DNA of 64,000 nucleotides from Silene conica (taxonomy: Eukaryota; Streptophyta; Magnoliopsida; Caryophyllales; Caryophyllaceae): contig CM055313.2 in assembly GCA_029255685.2 (NCBI GenBank), positions 25,583,079 to 25,647,078 of the forward strand, written 5' to 3'. This document shows, in pieces, positions 36,747-48,831 of the stretch. Position 1 is the stretch's first letter, and every line of letters begins with the position of its first letter. A model generated the notes under the pieces. The model was not told the DNA's origin. It saw nothing but the letters and a program-made list of their open reading frames with translations, and searched no databases. The translations under genes were made by a program, and so were the position numbers.

Positions 36747-37753
36747 CCCATTTATTTAAGGGCCTGAACTAGGACTCCTCAGATAAATAAAGGTGTTACC
36801 ATCTCGGTTTCCCGAGGCAGTAGATACAAAGGAAGATAAACAGTACTTTATATTAAATTTTAAACTCAAAACATGTTCTTACATAACCAAAATATAAAAC
36901 TGGTCTGATCAAAATAAAAGTACAACTCGTAGACTGCTATCACGTGGTCTAGACTCTAGGCAGGTCCGGGTCCATGCTTCTCCCTTCCCTAAGCTCCCAT
37001 AGTCTTTAACCTGTCAATCTGCTCCCCAATAAATTGGTTCATCACAGGTGATCACGAATACACAGGGTCAACCACGAGGTTGAGTAGGGTAAAACTGTTA
37101 ACAAACCACATTACTAAAAATAAAAAGCCGATCATCTCCACTCCGAATCACAAGACCCAATATCTCCGCACCAATCACAACACCCATTATCTCCACACCA
37201 ATCACAAGACCCATTATCTCCGCACCAATCACAAGACCCATTATCTCCACACCAATCACAAGACCCATTATCTCCGCACCACCGTATCACAGTATAGTAT
37301 AAATGCACAGTATAATAATCACATGATAATATATAACAAACATGCTTAACAACAATTATGAACGGTTTGCACATCACCATATATCAGAAGTTTCCCCTAC
37401 CTCAAAATGCAGAGGAAATGATAACTGTGCGACTGCTTCTAAAAATGCTCCACACGGAAACTTCCACCTAAATAAGTATTACTTTAATTAATATTTTCCT
37501 AATTCTCGTAATACATGTACACACTCTATTTATAGACACTTCCTATATTTAGAAAGCTTCCCAACAACCAAGTTACCCAAAATAGTAACTTTCTAAATAT
37601 AGTAGCTTCTAAAAATAGTAACTCCTAAAGAAAATAAATAACCACTTGGGTTTTGAAATTCAATCTAAACCTTTACCATAAATAGAATACTACACCATAA
37701 ATACTAATTATATTTGCCATAATTAACATTCATTTAAAACCAAATAATAGTAA

Positions 37754-37826
<73 letters not shown>

Positions 37827-38852
37827 CAAAAACCATAAAACAACTTAGGAAACTCGACAGCCCCCATCACGAATTCAGCCGCCTCTCTTGCCGCCAAACA
37901 CCACATCGAACACCAGCAGGCCAACCCCCACGACACAGCCGGCAACACAGTGCCGCCCTGGCACCACCAGTGCCCTCGACGACCGCCGGCGAGTCAGACC
38001 TTAGCCCTCCAACCGAGGTCTGACTCCCGCCTGTACCTCTGGCAACGAAACTACAACCCCCATCGACACAGACAACCACCAATGACAACCACTGGAACCG
38101 CCACCCCGACACTCCCTGACACGCGTAAGAGACACCACGGTGGTACCACCGCGTCGACCTCCCCCGAGTCAACGGTGGTACCACCCCCAACCTCTTTCCC
38201 TGAACACATAACCCAACCAACACCAGAACTCCTTACAACCAGTGGTGACAAACACTCCTCCTATTCCGACACCGACACACTACAACCCCCACGACCACCA
38301 CCCTGACGTCCCTTATCCACCCCACAACGCATAACATCACTACCCAGACCATCACCACCACACACGACCCTTCTACAGACTCGACAAAACATATAAACAC
38401 GAACACGAAACACTAATGTCAGATGCTTACCTGACTTCAGATCCAAATTCTGGGAAAACGTGACGGTGGTTGTGGCCGTGAGCACTCTCCTTCTCTTCTG
38501 TGTGGTGGCGGCAGTGAGTTTAGGGTGTCAATTGTGTATAGACTAGGTCAGAGATGAGGTCTTTTCCAGTCTCAATAGGCGGCATGGTGAAGGTTTAAAC
38601 GAGATATAAGCTCTTAGGAATGATTTAGGGTTTCGTTAGGGTTTACGTGGTGTGTGGGCTGATTGTAGTGCACAAATAACGAGGCCCAAGACTCGTAACT
38701 AAAGGTCTCGTGCTCGAGCCCCAACTAGAGCATACAACACAATTAAACCATATAAACATGTATACTTATTAAGTAATTACCCATCTTAAAGAAATCATCT
38801 TATCGACACAAAACAAGATCAACATCGTAACTAAAATATACCGGGTATTACA
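36747..38852 (-). repeat. G2 5' LTR
   Basis: Matches the 3' LTR closely. It has about five copies of the 27-bp repeat (37146-37281) and a longer TAA microsatellite (37753-37823) than the partner LTR, both explained by slippage. Confidence 0.88.
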
Positions 38853-38857
38853 CCTTG

Positions 38858-39771
38858 GGTGAGAGATCCTTAACCTTAATTTAACAAGATTTTGTGTGGA
38901 CTGAGTGAGAGTTTTGGAAACCTTCTCGTGTGGAATACCTAGTTTTGCGGATGAGATAGAGGTAAGATGGACCGTGAAACCGTTGTGAGCATCGAGGTTA
39001 CTGAAATCGCCTTTTTGGGATATACTAGGGATCGTTGAAAGGATGTTTTGATTATGAATTGAGCGGTTAGTGTACCCATGTTTGGCAAAGGTTACCGTCT
39101 CCTTTAACCTTCGACTTGGTTGTTTCGTTCCTTCAACCCTCCTTTTTGTGTTCTTACAGCCGCGAGGCTTGAAAACCCTAATCCTTCGTATCGAAAATAA
39201 GCTCTGCGACTGTTTCCGCGCTCACAAACGTCTGCTTTGAAACTTGTTCCCCAATTATTGACTTTAAATTCACTGTTTATAGAAAAAGCTTAATTGTTTT
39301 GAGAAAATGAAATTGTTTCCCTCTTCCGTTAGAAATAACTTTTCGTCATTATTGCGATTTTATATTGGAGAAATAAAGGTTAATTTGGAAGAAAACTTGA
39401 TTTTGAAGAACAGGACATTTTACAATTTGGCAGATTTCAGCGTTGATTGCCACTAGAACGTGTTATTGGAGACGTCTGATAACCCGTACTGTGCTCATCA
39501 ACACCGAATCGACCTAAATTTCGAATTTTGGCGGATTTAATTTTGGGACTTGTCTCAGATTTGGAATGTCGGACTCTTGAATACGTAACGAGAATCCCGA
39601 TATCCATTGACAAGACTTGTCCCTTGAAAATTTTTGTTTCTTGAAACCTTTTTGAAAGATAAAGTTTTGGGTTAATATAACCCGCATGATATATTTTGAA
39701 CGTTAGAGTTGTTTTCGTACTTACTTCTACCTTCGAGTTTCGAGGACGAAACTTTTTGAAGATTGGGTGAT
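38858..39771 (+). other. T2 internal non-coding stretch, right of G2
   Basis: No domain is recognised. It ends with TCGAGGACGAAACTTT (also found before the T1 LTR) and a short purine tract just before the LTR at 39772. Confidence 0.65.
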
Positions 39772-40720
39772 TGTAACAGCCCGTTTTTTCGTAAATTGTA
39801 TTTTAAAGGTTTTAATTATTTTTACGGGATAAAATAATATTTTAATAAATTATCAAAAAGTGTTTTAAATAAATAGTAAGATCCGTCTTAAGCACCTTAA
39901 GTCCTTAAGACGAATACAAACTTGGTAAACTTAAGTTCACATCTAAAAACCCGTTCAAGTTATCCTAACCCGTTTCATTTAAAACGGAAAGGACAACTCT
40001 TAAGCCCCTAAAAATCATTTGTGTCGACATATCATCATCCCCTCAAAACAAACATACTGATATTCCATTTCCTCATAAACCTCCATTAATATTCATCTTC
40101 TTTTGATTAGTTCTTCATCATCCGTTCATCAAATCGAGGTAATAATAAAATTTTCGGAATCCTCATCGAATTTGCAAGCCATCTATCACTTTCGTTTTTC
40201 AAATCCTTCACTTCGAAAATCTGACTGTTTTTCCTAAAACCCGTTTTCAGTCCGTAATCTCGGTTTTCGTGCTTGTAGGTGTAGGCTTAGACGACCCGGA
40301 AGTGGATAGCTTCATCTTAGAGGAGGATCTTTGAGCCGGATTGCTTTTGAGGTGACGATTACGAGTAACTCGGCCTTTTTGTTAAAATAGCAAGTTTTGA
40401 TGTGTCCTTGTTATTGTTTCTGATTTTTGTTAAGGTTTGATGATTAATGGACTTAGTAACATGTTTAGGAATGTTCTTATGTGTTGAATTCATGCCTTGT
40501 TGATGTTTCACATGTTCATAAGCTAATTTCAGAAATTTCATGTTATGCGACGGATACATTATATAATCGTATTGAGGATTGGTATGGGTTGAATTGCTGT
40601 TAGTTAGTGTTAATGAGTGATTGGTGATGTTGTGTAAACTTCACTTGTAGCGATTCTTAAGAATTTGCGTCGATTTAACGAATTTAGCAATAGGCTGGAA
40701 AATGCGAATTTTGCGTACAG

Positions 40721-41012
40721 GCTCTCTGAGCCGGTCGACCGACCGGCCGCCGGTCGACCGGCTAGGAGTGTCATTTGTGGTTTTTGCGTAATATTGAGAA
40801 CGTAGGAATAGGGTCCCCAGCCGGCAGACCGGCCGCCTGCCAGCCGGCTGGGACTGCTTTGTGGGTGTGTTTGCAAAGTTTTGAAAACATAGGATTGGGT
40901 TCCCAGCCGGCAGACCGGCCGCCTGCCAGCCGGCTGGGAGTCCTTTGTTGTTTTTTTCTTTCAAAAAGAAGGAAGGCTGAGAGGGATCACCAGCCGGCCG
41001 ACCGGCTGGGGA
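40721..41012 (+). repeat. GC-rich palindromes in the T2 3' LTR
   Basis: Four units equivalent to those at 23447-23752; the last is shorter. Confidence 0.85.
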
Positions 41013-41318
41013 CCCCTGTAGCTTGTTTTAAATTCGTATTTCGTTGATAACTTTTAATCGGTTGATCGATTTTGATTGAAACTCGTTCCTTGTATCTTTG
41101 ATATGTATTTGAGGTCCCCAGAGGATGGGCGACACTATATTGGGTTCGGGAATGGAGTGAGGATAGAGACCCCCCGGTCGGGTAACCGAAAGGGAAACCG
41201 GCTCTCCCTCGTCTTAGTTCCCGGGGTCAATTAAGTGTTGTTTAGTGGTTTAAGAAGTTAGAGCTATAGGTTAGCTTCTATCTTTGGATGTTAATGATTG
41301 AGTTGTATGTCGCGTAGT

Positions 41319-41903
41319 GGGATATGTGTTAAGTTCACCTCTGGACCCACTACGTGTTTGTATGCCGCGTGATGGGATATGTGTTAAGCTCACCTCTGGA
41401 CCCATTACGTGTTTTGCTTGTGGCGTGTCAGGATATGTGTTAAGCTCACCTCTGGACCTGACACGTGATCGGTTGTCGTACACGGGATATGTGTTAAGCT
41501 CACCTCTGGACCCGTTGTGCGACAGCTGTGTATTGGGATATGTGTTAAGTTCACCTCTGGATCCAATATTTGTTTGTAGCATTGGGATATGTGTTAAGCT
41601 CACCTATGGACCCTTTGATTTTGGATGTATGTTGGGATATGTGTTAAGTTCACCTCTGGACCCGACATTTGTTTGTAGTGGGATATGTGTTAAGCTCACC
41701 TCTAGACCCATTACTGAATTGTGATTAGGGATATGTGTTAAGTTCATCTCTGGACCCTTTTCTTGAATTGTATGTATAGGGATATGTTTTAAGTTCAACT
41801 CTGGACCCTTTACTTGATTTTCATGTTGGGATATGTGGTAAGTTCACCTATGGACCCGACATTGTTTGGTAGTGGGATATGTGTTAAGTTCACCTCCGGA
41901 CCC
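41319..41903 (+). repeat. Array of 12 hairpin units in the T2 3' LTR
   Basis: Twelve units about 50 bp apart. The first has perfect arms, GTAGTGGG with CCCACTAC; the third has GTGTCAGG with CCTGACAC; the seventh has ATGTTGGG with CCCGACAT. Several later units have weak arms. Confidence 0.9.
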
Positions 41904-42645
41904 ATTGCTAGTGTTTATTGATGTTATATCTTCTTTCCTAGAGTTTGGTACAGTGTCAGATATGCATGATGAAGTTGGTGATTATATTGCTTGAGTTATA
42001 GTTTGTTCATCCAAGGCATTGGATGACTCTATGATCGGTTTCATAAATAGTTGGATTGAAAGACCCCCCGACTGGGTAACCAGTAGGGAAACCGGCTCTC
42101 CTTCCTAACGGTTTATGAAGTTGGTTGAGAGTCGTGCATTAGTATTGCATGATTGTATGAGAACAGTTGATGAGACGTTTATGCTTCACATGTTTATATA
42201 TGTTGGAGTATTCTGTATTGCTTTACTTGTTACGTGTCGTTACAAAAGGTGGCTAGGAGAACTCTAGTCACTCCCCACTGATTGGGGCGTACATGTTTTC
42301 ATGTGTGTAGGTACATGCAGGTTGGATCGGGGTTCACTTGAGAGCTAGCAAGTGATGATCCTTTCATCATATGACTTATACGTTTATTGATTAGCTAGAC
42401 TCTTAGTTTTTGATACAGTTATATTTTGGTGCCTGTAGGGATGTTCCATCCCAGGCTTTGTATTTATTTTGGTTTCCGTACTTAGAACTGTTATACTTAT
42501 CTATTTTGTTTATATCAGTTTTCAGTTTCCATTTCAGTTTAATTCTTCTCGCATGTTGTTTATGTTTAAAAAGTTTAAATTCCGCTGCATTTTTAGTACT
42601 TTGTATGTTTTAATTTTTCGCTTTCGCGAGGGGTTTTACATTTTG

Positions 42646-42855
42646 TGCCTGTAGGGATGTTCCATCCCAGGCTTTGTATATATTTGGTTTTTCGTACTTA
42701 GAACTGTTATACTTATCTTTTTTGTTTATATCAGTTTCAGTTTACGCTTCAGTTTTAATTCACCTCGCATGATGTTTATGTTTAAAAAGTTTTAATTCCG
42801 CTGCATTTTTAGTACTTTGTGTGTTTTATATTCCACTTTCGCGAGGGGTTTTACA
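42646..42855 (+). repeat. T1 3' LTR, final part
   Basis: Duplicates the last 210 bp of the LTR family (TGCCTGTAGGGATGTTCC to GGGGTTTTACA). Together with 19986-22497 it makes a T1 LTR of about 2.7 kb. Confidence 0.88.
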
Positions 42856-43408
42856 TGGATAACCTTCTGGAGGCAGGGAAAATCAGGGAAGTCAAGTACC
42901 CAGAGTGGTTGTCCAATGTAGTGGTGGTACCAAAAAAGAATGGCAAGTGGAGGGTCTGCGTGGATTTCATGGACCTGAACAAGGCCTGCCCCAAAGACCC
43001 GTTCCCCTTGCCACACATAAATGCTATGGTGGGCGCCACTATAGGCCATGAAATGTTAACTTTCCTAGATGCCTGGAGCGGGTACAACCAGATCAAGATG
43101 GACTTGGTAGACCAGGAGAAAACGGCATTCAGGTCCGAAAGAGGCATTTACTGCTACAACGTAATGCCCTTCGGTCTTAAGAATGCTGGCTCTACATATC
43201 AGCGGCTCGTAAATATGATGTTCAAAGACCAAATAGGACAAAATATGGAAGTATACATAGACGACATGGTGGTCAAATCTAAGCAATCAGTGGACCACAC
43301 CCAGCACCTGAAGGAAACATTCAACACCCTCCGGAAGTACAAAATGAAGATGAATCCAGCTAAGTGTACCTTTGGAGTTTCTAGTGGGAAATTCCTGGGG
43401 TATATGCT
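42856..43408 (+). pseudogene. TAT reverse transcriptase part
   Basis: The translation includes NVVVVPKKNGKWRVCVDFMD, LNKACPKDPFPLPHI, LDAWSGYNQIKM, MPFGLKNAGSTYQRLVNMMF, the catalytic MEVYIDDMVVKS and MNPAKCTFGVSSGKFLGYM. These phrases are typical of Tat-lineage RT. The AG insertion follows directly. Confidence 0.9.
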
Positions 43409-44852
43409 TGACACCCGTCGTTGAGGGGTGTCAAAGATAAGATTTATAAAACCTCAGCTTAAACTAGATAGGATAAGTCAAGGGTCGAACCACAAGGAGA
43501 CAAGGTTAATTATGTTTGCGAATTTAAAGTCTATTACAAGTAACCAAAAAGGGGGGTTTGATTTGAGATTTGAACTAACAACTAAAAGATCAAAATAAAC
43601 AAGAGAATTAAATAAGGAAGAAAAGGAGATTAGGAACTTTGGTTCCCCATGGCTAGGGCAAATCAATAAAGGGTAAAATAACCAAATAACACAATCCCAA
43701 GGAACAAAGAATAAACCTTTAGGTCAATATTCTACCCAATCCTTACGGTCTTAGGGTTCCTAAAAAAGCACTAAACTTTCATTCATAGGGCAATCCCAAA
43801 GTTGTTGTTAAACTAATCCTAACAATCTTTCAATCTTAAGGATTAGTTCACCAACAACAATGGGGGATTGGTAATTCAATCATTAAACTATCAAAATCAA
43901 GTCTTTGCCATGGTTCCCCTAATTCCTAATCACAAGAATTAGCTATGCATGATTTTAACTATGAAACTAACAATAACAAGAATCAAGAACATCAAAGGAA
44001 TCAACATAATTAAAGATGACAATAAAAGGGAAAACATGTGTTGAGAAACAATAATAAGATGAGCAATAAGATTAATTGAAAGGGAAAGATTAATTGTAGG
44101 AAACTTACAACTTAATTGGAATTAGGAACAAAAGATGAAAACTTGAATAAAATCTCTCTCTAACTATGGAGTTTTGAATAACATGGAGTGCTTTACCTAA
44201 TTTTCGAGTTTAGGTCTCCTTAAATAAGTTCTAATTACAAGATTAGGAGCAAAGCCCGTAATAAAAATCGCGGAACCACAGTCGCCTGGTCGGTCGACCT
44301 AATTTTTGGGTCGGTCGACCTCTTAATGACCTAATAACTTGATTGGGCTTTGCGGAAACTTCTGGGTCTGTGCTGAGGTCGGTCGACCTCATTAGTAGGT
44401 CGGTCGACCCAATTGTCAGGACTGCAGCGCGCGTCGATCTTAAAACAGCTGTCATTTCTTCGTTACTTATCGTAATCAAGCGATTCTTGCGGCGTTGGAA
44501 AGCTAAGAGGATAAGCTTTCACCTCCAACTGGAACCACTCCATTATCAGCTCTAGAACTCGAGATATAGCCATTTGAAACAGGCTGCAACATCGTGGATC
44601 GATTCTTTGCTTGTTAAAGCTATCTACAGGCCTTGAAATGTGCGCTAGGCTTCGTTCCTTCTTGTCCTTAGTCATGAAAAATCCCGAGGGCATAAATTTG
44701 GTATAAATCATCCCTTTTCCGCATAAATCTGCAAAAGAGCATAAAAATACGAAAGTAGACAATTGTTGGGAAATAAATGCTAAAACATAGTAAATGAGCG
44801 ACAAAATGCGTGTAAAAATATATGTAAAACATCATAAAATAGACACGCATCA
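43409..44852 (-). repeat. AG 3' LTR (1444 bp)
   Basis: Contains two pairs of GGTCGGTCGACC palindromes (44288 and 44309; 44377 and 44398), each pair 21 bp apart. No gene is seen. Confidence 0.9.
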
Positions 44853-46747
44853 AATTCCCCAAACCAAACCTTGCTTGCCCTTAAGCAAGAAATAGACTCG
44901 ATCTTAACTAATGGAACGATTTCAACCTCAGAGCGAAATTTACATGTAAGCCTAAACCAATGCCAAGTACAAAATGAGAAAGCATTCAAATCATGCAAAC
45001 GAGTTATGGGGTCGTCCAACTTGCAAAACTAGAGACTATAAAGACTTATACCATGGACTCACGCGGTACGCTCGAGACACTGATGAAGCAAAGGGTGAGT
45101 ATGTGTAAAAGATAGAAAGAAGTATATTGTCATGACACTCACCTAACTGCGACCCATGAAAACATGCCTGCAATCTAACATGAACAAGAATTCTACAACT
45201 ATGTATAACAAACTCATTAAGTGACCCAGATACATGCAATTGAGGTAATGAAAGATATGTGAGGTAAAAGGTAAAAAGTGGTTAAGATGTTTTTGGATTT
45301 GTGGGGTTAGTAGCCAAACTAGTAAAACCGGTTCCCAACAACATATTCACGACTTTTTGACATTAAGAAGGTGCTCATTTTTTTTTGTAGCACAACTCTC
45401 ACATTATATATAAGAGAGGACTCCCAAATATTTTGAATGAAGTACGGGAGTGGTAACAAATAAAAGAAAGGGATTTTTCGAACGAAATTTTGAATCCTAA
45501 CACTGTCAGGTGGTCGACCGACCTATGAAGGGGGTCGGTCGACTGCCTTTCTGCTATATATTTTGATTTTTTTTTTCGTTTTTCTTTTCTTTCTTTCTTT
45601 TTCTGAATTTTCTTTTCTTTTTCTTTTCTTTCTTTCTTTCTTTTCTTTTCTTACTCAAGATAGCATACAGACCAAGATGCCTCAAAAAAAATAAACCAAA
45701 GACCACAAATACTAGCTTGGAAGGCTTATGGGTAACTATAAGAAAAAAGATCCTAAATGCACGTACCGAGACTCACAAAACGAGATAGTAAAACAAGTAT
45801 ATAGTAATTCAAGTTCATGTTTATGCATATTGATGTAACATGTTCCAAGGGGAGTACTACTCACATCCTAGACAACTGGTTTAAAAAAGAAACCAGGAAA
45901 TAAGCTCTAAACCTTAGAATGTATAGTAGGTTGCCAAGGTATAAGTCAAGTCTCAAGATATACAGATAGTTTGACAAAAACTCGTAGATATGCAAAAGAC
46001 TCTCATACTAAAACAAGTTGACAAGGCAATGTAAATGCATAAACATGTAAGATAGCAAAATCATCCTTGAAATACTATCGTTCCGACTCGAACTATATGC
46101 TAAAATAAACGTGCATTTTTTGGAATTTTTGAATTTTTTTTCATTTTATTTTTATTTTTATTTTGTATAGGTAAGGAAAATAAAGAAAAGAAAAGAGCAA
46201 GACAGAAATGCAATAAACGTGTGACAAAATGCAATGCATGTGACACGAAACCATTCCCCAAACCAACCCGCACAATGTCCCCATTGTGCATTAGCCTAAG
46301 TAAGGTTTCAGAAAATCGAAAGAAAGATGCAAAGAGAATAAAAACTAAGGAAAAACTGGAAAGAACTCACTGGGTTAATAGACGCATGAGAGAAAACCTC
46401 CCCAAACCAGCGTAAGCTGGGAGGTTTTGGTGGCTAGCAGTGCCACTCAAGTACCCAAGATGGTTGCGCGATCCCCGAGGAAGAAATGAACAGGCTGTGG
46501 CGGATGGTTGGGTCGACCGACCCATATTTTAGGTCGGTCGACCTCTCTGCTGCACAGCGGTCTTCGTTTCTTCGTAAAACCTGAAAAATCATCATATATG
46601 CGCCCAACAAATGCGCAAGATCCCAGAAAAATGTCTCAAAACAAAGCAACAAAAGCAAAAAGAATCTAAGTCTAAAAGCAAAAACAAAACAAAATAAAAA
46701 AATAGTCCAACAAAAACTGAAATAGAACACTTGGCTAGCACTACGAC
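44853..46747 (-). other. AG internal non-coding stretch
   Basis: Untranslated sequence between gag and the 3' LTR. It contains a CT/TTTC pyrimidine tract (about 45566-45655) and two further palindrome pairs (45512 and 45533; 46511 and 46532). No pol domain is found. Confidence 0.7.
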
Positions 46748-48169
46748 TCAGCAGCAAGATACCCCAAAGTAAGGCACTTGGCTAAAAGAGGTCCTTTCAG
46801 CAGTATGGACTGCTACTCTAGGCTTCCAGACAACAGGCCTAGATGGAGGAAGGGTATCTGGTGTCGCGTAAGCTATGGCACGTTTCTTTACTTTGCCCGG
46901 CCTATCTTCTTCAGCAACTTGCTCCAATTTTGTCTCACTAATATTATCACCAGGATCTCCTATGCCCTCTTTACCATGACCTGCAGCAACAGAAATAAAA
47001 GGATGGTCCTCCAATTTTCTCTTAAGCTCAAGGCCCTTGACGATCTCCAAGATTTTTCCGAACTGATGCTCCAATTTTACTTTCTCCAAATGATCCGGAT
47101 ACGGGACTGCAATGCTTGTCGCAGAATCAACAATCTTCGGCTCTTTTAACTTCAGAATCTCCGTCGAGGCATTGATGAGAGGAGAGTCAGGTAGTTCAGG
47201 AGGCGAACCCACAATCTGCTCAGGTAACGCGGTCGGTCGACCTGGTATAGCGGTCGATCGACCAGACGCTGTATCATTGGAATTTTTCTGTTTTGCAGAA
47301 ACTAATCTCACGTCAGGTGTCGAGGTCGATCGACCTGATGTTGTGGTTGGTCGACCTTCTGACCTGTGCACGTGATCAATTTCTTTGTCCTGAACTGCGG
47401 CAGAATCATCCTTTGGGTTTGGTCCCTCATAAGCTTTCTCAAGTTCTTCGGAACGGGCTTTATTGGATGTTTCAAGTGTGGCAACATGACTTATTTCAAT
47501 ACTTGTTTTTAGTGAATTCCCACGTGAATTTCCATTTTCAGTTCTATGAACCGCCAACTCTTCAATAAAATCCCAACCCTTGTCATAAGCTACATTATGA
47601 AATCCACCGTTTGTAAGGATGGCTCTGTAGTCATAACGCAAAGAGTTATAGAACTGGTTGCAAAGGTACCACTCCTCAAAGCCGTGGTGAGGAACGGATC
47701 GAACCAACTTCTTAAAACGGTCCCAAGCTTCATGAAATTCCTCATCAGGTCCTTGCTGGTACATAAAAATTTTAACTCTCATAGCATTGGTTTTCGCTGG
47801 CGAAATGTACTGTTGGCAGAAAGCCAATGCCAGAGATGTCCAATCTGTAACTCTAGCTGCTACCTTATCAAGGTAGCGAATCCATTTACGCGCATAATCT
47901 TTCAAGGAGAAGAGAAACAACGTCTCCTTAACCTCATCTTGCGCTACTCCAGCCGGTACGGGTATGGAACAACAATAATCTATAAATAGCTCCAAATGCT
48001 TTAGAGGATCTTCATCCGGTAGACCTGCAAACTGTTTTTGCTCCACCAATTCGATATGGGAAAGTTGAATTTCAAAGGGGAGAGTAAATCCCTGGGGAAG
48101 GTGGTGTGCTGCTGGCTGAAGATTATCAGAAATACTAGACATGATTGCAATAGTACTGAGAGTACTCAA
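46748..48169 (-). CDS. AG Gag protein, 473 residues
   Basis: The frame looks whole, starting at MSTLSTIAIMSS about 130 bases after the primer-binding site. Residues about 30-230 match the Athila-type Gag core: GLPDEDPLKHLELFIDYC, LKDYARKWIRYL, FCQQYISPAKTN, EEFHEAWDRFKKLVRSVPHH and CNQFYNSLRYD. This core assembles the particle around the RNA. Residues about 268-315 hold four in-frame GRPT or GRST motifs encoded by the 12-bp palindromes. No zinc knuckle, protease or RT follows. Confidence 0.85.
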   Translation of the reverse strand: MSTLSTIAIMSSISDNLQPAAHHLPQGFTLPFEIQLSHIELVEQKQFAGLPDEDPLKHLELFIDYCCSIPVPAGVAQDEVKETLFLFSLKDYARKWIRYLDKVAARVTDWTSLALAFCQQYISPAKTNAMRVKIFMYQQGPDEEFHEAWDRFKKLVRSVPHHGFEEWYLCNQFYNSLRYDYRAILTNGGFHNVAYDKGWDFIEELAVHRTENGNSRGNSLKTSIEISHVATLETSNKARSEELEKAYEGPNPKDDSAAVQDKEIDHVHRSEGRPTTTSGRSTSTPDVRLVSAKQKNSNDTASGRSTAIPGRPTALPEQIVGSPPELPDSPLINASTEILKLKEPKIVDSATSIAVPYPDHLEKVKLEHQFGKILEIVKGLELKRKLEDHPFISVAAGHGKEGIGDPGDNISETKLEQVAEEDRPGKVKKRAIAYATPDTLPPSRPVVWKPRVAVHTAERTSFSQVPYFGVSCC

Positions 48170-48296
48170 GTCTTCCTCTCAAAAACCTGTCTTCTAAAAC
48201 AAAACTAGAAGAAAAGGTAAGTAACAGTCTTAAGGAACCGAAGTTCCTTAAGACAAGGAAAATAAACTAAAAACTAACAAACAAAATTATACCGTC

Positions 48297-48319
48297 TCCC
48301 CGGCAACGGCGCCAAAATT
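48297..48319 (-). other. AG primer-binding site (tRNA-Asp type)
   Basis: On the minus strand TGGCGCCGTTGCCGGGGA follows the LTR after a short AATT spacer; it is complementary to the 3' end of plant tRNA-Asp. The same site, slightly altered, serves the tandem array at 8440-18742. Confidence 0.88.
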
Positions 48320-48831
48320 TGACACCCGTCGTTGAGGGGCGTCAAAGATAAGATTTATAAAACCTCAGCTTAAACTAGATAGGATAAGTCAAGGGTCGAA
48401 CCACAAGGAGACAAGGTTAATTATGTTTGCGAATTTAAAGTCTATTACAAGTAACCAAAAAGGGGGGTTTGATTTGAGATTTGAACTAACAACTAAAAGA
48501 TCAAAATAAACAAGAGAATTAAAATAAGGATGAAAAGGAGATTAGGAACTTCGGTTCCCCATGGCTAGGGCAAGTCAATAAAGGGTAAATAACCAAATAA
48601 CACAATCCCAAGGAACAAAGAATAAACCTTTAGGTCAATATTCTACCCAATCCTTACGGTCTTAGGGTTCCTAAAAAAGCATTAAACTTTCGTTTATAGG
48701 GCAATCCCAAAGTTGTTGTTAAACTAATCCTAATAATCTTTCAATCTTAAGGATTAGTTCACCAACAACAATGGGGGATTGGTAATTCAATCATTAAACT
48801 ATCAAAATCAAGTCTTTGCCATGGTTCCCCT
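48320..48831 (-). repeat. AG 5' LTR, inner part
   Basis: Matches 43409 onward; interrupted by COP after CCCCT (48827-48831). Confidence 0.9.

Larger units (their letters stand above)
32603..38852 (-). mobile_element. G2: chromovirus with both LTRs and partial pol
   Basis: TSD CCTTG at 32598-32602 and 38853-38857. The LTRs are 32603-34723 (3') and 36747-38852 (5'); on the minus strand they begin TGTAATACCCGG. Between them are a purine tract (minus AAGGGGGGAAGAC, about 34724-34740) and RNase H, integrase and chromodomain parts, but no gag, protease or primer-binding site. It is broken and incomplete. The two LTRs are very similar apart from repeat-number changes, suggesting a fairly recent insertion. 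Confidence 0.9.
22498..42640 (+). mobile_element. T2: gag-only relative of T1, inserted in the T1 LTR
   Basis: Plus strand; both LTRs are present (22498-30129, interrupted by CAC1; 39772-42640), with the TSD TTTTG at 22493-22497 and 42641-42645. The internal region has a primer-binding site (30130-30143) and a Gag region with zinc knuckles, but no recognisable protease, RT or integrase, so it looks like a non-autonomous derivative of the T0/T1 family. It also hosts G2. The two LTRs differ at scattered positions and in hairpin-array length, suggesting a moderately old insertion. It is broken. Confidence 0.9.
39772..42640 (+). repeat. T2 3' LTR (2869 bp)
   Basis: Starts TGTAACAGCCCG and ends GGGGTTTTACA, followed by the TSD TTTTG (42641-42645). 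It is undisturbed, so it gives the reference order: GC palindromes 40721-41012, module near 41167-41210, hairpin array 41319-41903, second module near 42060-42105. Confidence 0.93.
19239..42855 (+). mobile_element. T1: Tekay/Del-like chromovirus, 3' part, interrupted
   Basis: Plus-strand element: end of integrase with a chromodomain-like C-terminus (to 19918), a pre-LTR block containing TCGAGGACGAAACTTT, then a 3' LTR 19986-22497 continued at 42646-42855. The LTR is split by T2, flanked by TTTTG on both sides. At 42856 it adjoins Tat-lineage RT sequence, so T1 lies in TAT. Its 5' part is outside the window. It is incomplete here, and clearly related to T0 and T2 by its LTR. Confidence 0.9.
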
